Source: DATAPE01 sp034667545 (GTDB taxonomy: Bacteria > Actinomycetota > CADDZG01 > WHSQ01). Taken from it: DNA of 9,398 nt. The notes under the pieces are model-generated. The model was not told where the DNA came from, ran no database searches, and was given only the letters and a program-made list of their open reading frames with translations. Positions within the stretch are counted from its first letter, which is position 1; every line of letters starts with the position of its first letter. The DNA is taken from contig JAXDJR010000183.1 of NCBI GenBank assembly GCA_034667545.1, positions 1-9,398 on the forward strand, written 5' to 3'. The position numbers and the translations under genes were made by a program. Below, in pieces: positions 5,567 to 9,398 of this stretch.

Positions 5567-6070
5567 GTGCGCGACGAGATCCGCAGGATCGCACTGTTCG
5601 CGTCGGGGGTTGGCGATCTAACGCGTAACCGCGCCGAGCAGATCGCAAAGGAGTTGGTGAAGTCGGGCGAGGTTCATCGCGATCAAGCTGCAGGATGGGC
5701 CAAAACGCTGTTCGACGCTAGCGCGGAGAACCGGCAAGAGATCATCCGTTTCATCCGTTCCGAGATGCAACGACAGGTTCAAGCTCTGGGACTTGCAACC
5801 ACTCAGGACCTCGAGCGGCTCGAGCGCCGGCTGGACCGGGTTGAGGCTACGTCGAGACGGATTAATGTAAAGACCACGGCAGCGAAGAAGACCGCAGCCA
5901 AGAAAGCCGTGGGGAAAAAGACCACGGCCGGAAAGACACCGGGCGAACGCCGCTCTGTTTCTCCGAGAACGTCGGAGCCGCCTTCACCGTCGGCGGGTGA
6001 ACGACCGCCTCCCCCTCCTTCATCAGGAGAGGGCGGACCGGCTGGGAACTCCGGGCCGGCGGACCGATGA
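5567..6070 (+). CDS. Phasin-like coiled-coil protein with histone-H1-like Lys/Ala tail
   Basis: This 167-residue protein starts at GTG 5567 behind AAGGGAGG. Residues 1-95 are strongly helical: an N-terminal amphipathic region, then RSEMQRQVQALGLATTQDLERLERRLDRVE-type heptads around 64-93 (split here only by description), a pattern seen in phasin-like and PHA-granule regulator proteins. Residues 102-125 are a KTTAAKKTAAKKAVGKKT-type tract like histone H1 or PhaF tails, encoded with a 12-bp in-frame direct repeat, and suggest nonspecific nucleic-acid binding. Residues 128-167 are Pro/Ser-rich and probably disordered. No PHA synthase is nearby, so a PHA role is not supported by context; a nucleoid, ribosome or membrane-associated scaffold is equally possible. 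Its stop overlaps the next gene as ATGA, so it heads the transcription unit that continues into tlyA, nadK and recN. Confidence 0.8.
   Translation: MRDEIRRIALFASGVGDLTRNRAEQIAKELVKSGEVHRDQAAGWAKTLFDASAENRQEIIRFIRSEMQRQVQALGLATTQDLERLERRLDRVEATSRRINVKTTAAKKTAAKKAVGKKTTAGKTPGERRSVSPRTSEPPSPSAGERPPPPPSSGEGGPAGNSGPADR
5869..5928 (+). repeat. 12-bp direct repeat in the Lys/Ala-rich tail
   Basis: AAAGACCACGGC occurs at 5869-5880 and again at 5917-5928, 48 bp apart and therefore in frame; both copies encode K-T-T-A. The tract between is A/G-rich with AAG-GCC type codons. It indicates that the low-complexity tail grows or shrinks by repeat slippage or duplication. Confidence 0.6.
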
Positions 6071-6252
6071 CCGACGACTCAACGGCCGGCATGCAGGACA
6101 ACGCGGCAGAACAAGCTCTTGTCGAGGTGGAGAAGCGCGCGACAGCGGACGACGAGGACCACGCGGGTCGTTTGGATGCGCTCGAGCGGCTGCATGGAGA
6201 GCTGGAAGCCGAGCTGGACGAGCGCGACTCGGAGCCGCGCCCCGGCCATTAG
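6067..6252 (+). CDS. Small acidic conserved-position protein upstream of tlyA
   Basis: This 61-residue frame begins at ATG 6067 overlapping the previous stop (ATGA) and ends in TAG 6250-6252. It is rich in Asp and Glu and has a short predicted helix around residues 35-53 (GRLDALERLHGELEAELDE). I do not recognise a domain. Actinobacteria commonly carry a similarly small, charged, uncharacterised gene between the HAD phosphatase and tlyA (Rv1693 in M. tuberculosis), so its position argues that it is real, although homology cannot be judged by eye. The next gene, tlyA, starts in the same frame only nine bases after its stop, which favours translational coupling. The function is unknown. Confidence 0.62.
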   Translation: MTDDSTAGMQDNAAEQALVEVEKRATADDEDHAGRLDALERLHGELEAELDERDSEPRPGH

Positions 6253-6261
6253 TACGGTCGG

Positions 6262-7053
6262 TTGGCCCCCAAGACGCGGCTCGACAGCGAACTCGTTCGC
6301 CGCGGCCTGGTGCGGTCTCGCTCGGAGGCAGCGCGGGCCATCGACAGCGGTCGGGTGATGGTTAAGGGGATGCCTGCGCAGCGCGCTGCAGCCCTGGTCG
6401 ATCCCGCGGCCCCCATCACGATCGCCGGGGCCCCGTCCCGCTTCGTCTCTCGCGGAGGAGACAAGTTGGACTCAGCGCTCGATCGCCTAGACGTGACGGT
6501 CGCAGGCCGCAGGTGGCTCGACGCGGGCGCATCGACGGGGGGATTCACGGACTGCCTTCTCCAACGCGAAGCTTCTGCCGTGATCGCGCTGGACGTTGGC
6601 TATGGACAGCTCGACTGGCGGCTGCGCGGCGATCCGCGAGTGCACGTGCTCGAACGCGTCAACGTACGCTCTGTGGATCATGGTGTGCTCCCGTGGCGCG
6701 CCGAGGCCGTGGTCGCCGACCTCTCCTTCATCTCGTTGACGCTCGTGCTTGCGAACCTCATCAGCCTTGCAAAGCCTGGCGCAGATTTCGTCCTGCTGGT
6801 GAAGCCCCAGTTCGAGCTGGATCCGGACTCGGTGGGCAAAGGCGGAGTGGTGCGGGACCCGGATTTGTGGCGACGATCGATGCAGCGTGTGATCGCGGCA
6901 GCCCATGCGGTCGGGCTCGGAGTGGCGGGAGCAACCGCGTCCCAGCTTCCCGGCCCTGCAGGGAACCGCGAGTTCTTCCTGCACCTTCGTTCGGATGGCA
7001 TGGAGTCACCCGAAGATGCGGTTGAGAGGGCAATCTCGGGGGCCCCGCAATGA
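6262..7053 (+). CDS. tlyA: TlyA family rRNA (cytidine-2'-O)-methyltransferase
   Basis: This 263-residue protein has an S4 RNA-binding domain (about 5-60, TRLDSELVRRGLVRSRSEA onward) and an FtsJ-like SAM-dependent methyltransferase domain. The SAM motif DAGASTGGFTD (87-97) is intact. Lys68, Asp153, Lys181 and Glu237 align, one residue offset, with the K69-D154-K182-E238 tetrad of M. tuberculosis TlyA, which 2'-O-methylates C1409 of 16S and C1920 of 23S rRNA and thereby gives sensitivity to capreomycin. The near full length compared with the 268-residue M. tuberculosis protein suggests the dual-specificity type. The linker before SRGG reads SRFV rather than the RXWV of the M. tuberculosis enzyme. 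The start is TTG 6262, the only start between the upstream in-frame TAG and the S4 domain, with a weak Shine-Dalgarno. The stop overlaps nadK as ATGA. Confidence 0.93.
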   Translation: MAPKTRLDSELVRRGLVRSRSEAARAIDSGRVMVKGMPAQRAAALVDPAAPITIAGAPSRFVSRGGDKLDSALDRLDVTVAGRRWLDAGASTGGFTDCLLQREASAVIALDVGYGQLDWRLRGDPRVHVLERVNVRSVDHGVLPWRAEAVVADLSFISLTLVLANLISLAKPGADFVLLVKPQFELDPDSVGKGGVVRDPDLWRRSMQRVIAAAHAVGLGVAGATASQLPGPAGNREFFLHLRSDGMESPEDAVERAISGAPQ

Positions 7054-7841
7054 GCATCGAGCGAGTCGCGGTCGTCGTTCACGATGGCAAGGCCGAAGCA
7101 ATCGCGCTGCGTAGCGACCTACAGGCGTTCCTCGCCGATAGGGCGATAGAGGTTACGGATCGGGCGCCGGATCTAGTCGTCTCTCTTGGAGGCGACGGAA
7201 CGATGCTGCGCGCCGCGCAGCTCGCCCACTCTGCGGACGTGCCGTTGCTCGGGGTCAACCTGGGAACTCTCGGATATCTGACCGAGGTCGAAGGTGACGA
7301 AGCGCGCCAGGCTCTGGACGCGATCGTCGCGGGCAACTACCAGACCGAAGAACGCATGATGCTGGAATGCGAGACGACAGGCAGTGAGCGGCGCTCCTAT
7401 ACGGGACTGAACGAGGTTCTGGTCGAGCGCTCATCCCAGCACCGGCTCGTCAGGCTTGGCGTGCGTATCGGGGGCGAGAGCTTGGCCGCCTTCAACGCCG
7501 ACGGCATCATCGTGGCTACTCCGACGGGATCCACCGCTTATGCCCTGAGCGCGGGCGGCCCTATCGTGTCACCACGTGCCAAGTGCCTGGTGGTGGTCCC
7601 CGTGGCCGCGCACATGATCTTCTCCAGACCCTTCGTTTTGGCCCCCGACGAGATCGTCGAGATCACCCTGGAAGGTTCCGACCAACAGGCTTCGATGTCC
7701 CTGGATGGCGCAGGTGGGTGCGATCTTGCACCTGGCTCCAGCGTCGTCGTGAGGCGTCACGGGCGCCCACTTCGGCTGATCCGCCTTTCCGGTCCCGGCT
7801 TCCTCGAGCGCCTGCGAAGCAAACTCGGGCTGCCAGGCTGA
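7050..7841 (+). CDS. nadK: NAD kinase
   Basis: The 263-residue cytosolic enzyme phosphorylates NAD to NADP with ATP or polyphosphate. The hallmark GGDGT is at 47-51 in VVSLGGDGTMLRAAQ, the NE pair is at 121-122, and the long conserved block DGIIVATPTGSTAYALSAGG spans 151-170. Beyond it, GGPIVSP and the PVAAHMIFSRPFVL segment (184-197) match the beta-sandwich domain of the family. Length is normal, although the N-terminal Rossmann part is compact, with HDGK where HPGR-like motifs are usual. The ATG at 7050 overlaps the tlyA stop (ATGA) and no separate Shine-Dalgarno is obvious, so translation is probably coupled to tlyA. Order tlyA-nadK-recN is the standard actinobacterial arrangement, equivalent to Rv1694-Rv1695-Rv1696. 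Confidence 0.95.
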   Translation: MSIERVAVVVHDGKAEAIALRSDLQAFLADRAIEVTDRAPDLVVSLGGDGTMLRAAQLAHSADVPLLGVNLGTLGYLTEVEGDEARQALDAIVAGNYQTEERMMLECETTGSERRSYTGLNEVLVERSSQHRLVRLGVRIGGESLAAFNADGIIVATPTGSTAYALSAGGPIVSPRAKCLVVVPVAAHMIFSRPFVLAPDEIVEITLEGSDQQASMSLDGAGGCDLAPGSSVVVRRHGRPLRLIRLSGPGFLERLRSKLGLPG

Positions 7842-7921
7842 TCGAACAAGGACGGAGAGGGCCCGCGCAGTGGCCCGAAACAACCCGCCAACGGGGAGTG
7901 CCCACTTAGGATTTGGTCCAG

Positions 7922-9398
7922 ATGCTGACTGACCTTGTCGTCGAGAACCTAGGGGTTTTCGAGACCGCCGCCCTGGAATTGGAACCCGGCTGCAGCGCGC
8001 TCACGGGGGAAACGGGGGCCGGAAAGACCTTGATAGTGACCGCCGTTAGCCTTCTCGCGGGAGGCCGGGCCGATCAGGCTTCCATCCGTCCCGGGGCGGA
8101 CAGTGCCCGGGTCGAGGGCCGCTTTCAGCTGTCTCCGTCCGATCCCGCTGCCGCGATCCTGGTTCGCAACGGCATCGTTGACGCACCGGCAGCTTCAGAC
8201 GGTGAGCTGCAGGAACTGGAAGTGGTGATCTCTCGGTCGGTGTCGGCTTCGGCGAGCAAGGCAAGGATCAACGGTCGGATGGTCACCGTGGGGGTCTTGA
8301 GTGAGGTGGGGCGTGCCCTGGTAGACGTCGTGGGCCAGCACGAGCACCAGAGATTGTTCTCGCCCTCGTGGCATCGGTCGTGCTTGGACGCCTTCTGCGG
8401 AGCAGATGCCGTGGCTTTGGCGCGCGAGGTTGCAGAAGTTGCCCGATCGATCTCTCGCCAGCGGCGGGCGCTCGAAGAGCTTTTCACCGGCGACCAAGAG
8501 CGCGTCCGGGAGCTTGACGTCCTGCAGTACGAGATCGGCGAGATCGAATCCGCTGCTCTTCAACAAGGAGAACGCGAGCGCCTCGGAGTTGAAGCCACGC
8601 GCCTCGAGTCGTCGGAGACCATAGCGACTGCCGTCGGTCGTGCGGTTGATGCCTTGAGCTCAGAAGGGGGCGGGGAGGATCGCGTCGAAGAGGCGCGGTC
8701 CGCCTTGGAACAAGTGGCAGACTGGGATCGCTCCCTCGCAGGTCTTCGCGACAGGATGGCGTCGGCCCTCCACGAATTGGCGGACGTCGCACTCGAGCTG
8801 CGTGCCGCCGCGGTCGAGCCCGATCCCGAGGCTTTGGAGCGAACCCACGAACGGCTTGCGATCATCAACCGCCTGTGCAGGAAGTACGGCCGCGACGAAG
8901 GCGAGGTGCTGGCATATCTTGAGGCTTGCCGTGTCCGCGCCGACGCGCTGGCCGACGCTCCGGGGCGCCGGGCGGAGCTGGAGGAGGCACTAGGTCGGGC
9001 GATGGCAGAAGCCGAGCTGAAAGCCGGGCGGTTGTCCCAGATCCGGCGGAAAGGGGCAGCCGGCCTAGCTCGCGCGACCGAGGAAGTGCTTGCCGAGCTC
9101 GCTCTCGCCGGGGCGCGGATCGAGGTCCGGCTGCAAGAGTGCGATCTGTACGAAGGAGGCGCAGAGACCGTCGAACTACTCGTGGATCTGAATCGGACAG
9201 CTGATCCTCGCCCGATCAAGAGGGTGGCGTCGGGAGGAGAACTCTCCCGGCTCGCGCTGGCGCTTCACCTCGTAGCCACCAGCAGCGGAGCTTCGACGAT
9301 GGTTTTCGATGAGGTTGATGCCGGTGTCGGGGGAGAGGCGGCGCGTGCGTTGGGAGGTTGTCTTGCCAGTCTTGCCAGGTCGTCCGGTGGTCAGGTGC
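7922..9398 (+). CDS. recN: DNA repair protein RecN, 3' end beyond the window
   Basis: The frame from ATG 7922 stays open to the window end, giving 492 codons of a protein usually about 550-600 residues long. RecN is an SMC-like ATPase that acts early in double-strand break repair. The N-terminal ATPase half shows MLTDLVVENLGVFE and Walker A GETGAGKT (29-36, Lys35). The family signature VGQHEHQRLF follows further on, then a long Glu/Arg/Ala-rich coiled coil. The C-terminal half has the ABC signature SGGELSR (437-443) and Walker B MVFDEVDAGVGG with Asp463-Glu464. The missing part should hold the His switch region. An 80-bp gap separates it from nadK; AGGA ten bases before the ATG is a modest Shine-Dalgarno. 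No full actinobacterial LexA palindrome is seen in that gap, only a GAAC half site at 7844-7847. Confidence 0.95.
   Translation, partial: MLTDLVVENLGVFETAALELEPGCSALTGETGAGKTLIVTAVSLLAGGRADQASIRPGADSARVEGRFQLSPSDPAAAILVRNGIVDAPAASDGELQELEVVISRSVSASASKARINGRMVTVGVLSEVGRALVDVVGQHEHQRLFSPSWHRSCLDAFCGADAVALAREVAEVARSISRQRRALEELFTGDQERVRELDVLQYEIGEIESAALQQGERERLGVEATRLESSETIATAVGRAVDALSSEGGGEDRVEEARSALEQVADWDRSLAGLRDRMASALHELADVALELRAAAVEPDPEALERTHERLAIINRLCRKYGRDEGEVLAYLEACRVRADALADAPGRRAELEEALGRAMAEAELKAGRLSQIRRKGAAGLARATEEVLAELALAGARIEVRLQECDLYEGGAETVELLVDLNRTADPRPIKRVASGGELSRLALALHLVATSSGASTMVFDEVDAGVGGEAARALGGCLASLARSSGGQV

Noticed and set aside
5079..5621. Plus-strand open frame of 180 codons antisense to the rhomboid gene
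   Set aside because: Composition is irregular and Asp/Glu-rich in the antisense of hydrophobic codons; the minus-strand frame encodes a complete rhomboid with Ser/His active site.
5517..5648. N-terminal extension of the rhomboid to 5648
   Set aside because: It is Arg-rich with no similarity to the family, overlaps the next gene antisense, and GTG 5516 gives the typical IPISDSNPTRRFP start behind a good -10 element.
7859..7876. Hairpin GGGCC / GGCCC as a terminator after nadK
   Set aside because: The stem is 5 bp with an 8-base loop and no following T-run, and the downstream recN is normally read through from nadK.
7842..7921. LexA/SOS box upstream of recN
   Set aside because: Only a single GAAC half site (7844-7847) is present; the partner GTTC at the required spacing is absent.
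1..9398. Mobile element, CRISPR array, toxin-antitoxin or defence system
   Set aside because: No transposase, integrase, regular repeat array, tRNA or known defence domain is seen on either strand; every gene but two or three small ones belongs to a recognised housekeeping family.

Overview
This is a G+C-rich, gene-dense bacterial chromosomal segment, almost certainly from a member of the Actinomycetota. The evidence is the gene order HAD-IIA phosphatase / small acidic ORF / tlyA / NAD kinase / recN, which matches the Rv1692-Rv1696 block of Mycobacterium tuberculosis, together with an Ada-AlkA fusion followed directly by ogt, as in Rv1317c-Rv1316c. Short overlaps (GTGA, ATGA), GTG and TTG starts, and starts that look leaderless fit the same phylum. 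I cannot name the class or genus. No rRNA, tRNA, mobile element, integrase, CRISPR array or phage gene is visible, so this reads as ordinary core chromosome rather than an accessory island.

Layout. Bases 1-769 (+): the C-terminal end of a diacylglycerol-kinase-like lipid kinase, then a small Rossmann-like protein that overlaps it by 4 bp. Bases 725-3993 (-): a run read as DUF1015 protein, Ada-AlkA fusion, Ogt; the last two form a tight alkylation-repair pair with a perfect Shine-Dalgarno between them. Bases 4003-4770 (+): a HAD-IIA (NagD/glycerol-phosphate phosphatase type) hydrolase, divergent from DUF1015 with only 9 bp between the chosen start codons. Bases 4767-5516 (-): a rhomboid intramembrane protease, convergent with the phosphatase; their stop codons share one CTAG. 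Bases 5567-9398 (+): a coiled-coil protein with a histone-H1-like lysine tail, a small acidic ORF, TlyA rRNA 2'-O-methyltransferase, NAD kinase and RecN (cut by the window end), mostly joined by ATGA overlaps or short gaps.

Functional themes. Two DNA-repair modules are present: direct reversal and base excision of alkylation damage (Ada-AlkA, Ogt), and double-strand break repair (RecN). They sit around housekeeping functions: NADP supply, ribosome modification, phospholipid or glycerol-phosphate metabolism and membrane proteolysis. I see no clear new multi-gene system. The most unusual signals are at gene starts: the 9-bp divergent DUF1015/phosphatase junction, with a possible 13-codon leader ORF ending in ATGA at the phosphatase start, and the leaderless-looking promoter of the rhomboid gene. 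DUF1015 next to alkylation repair and the rhomboid plus H1-tailed protein inside the conserved tlyA-recN block are the context observations most worth checking.
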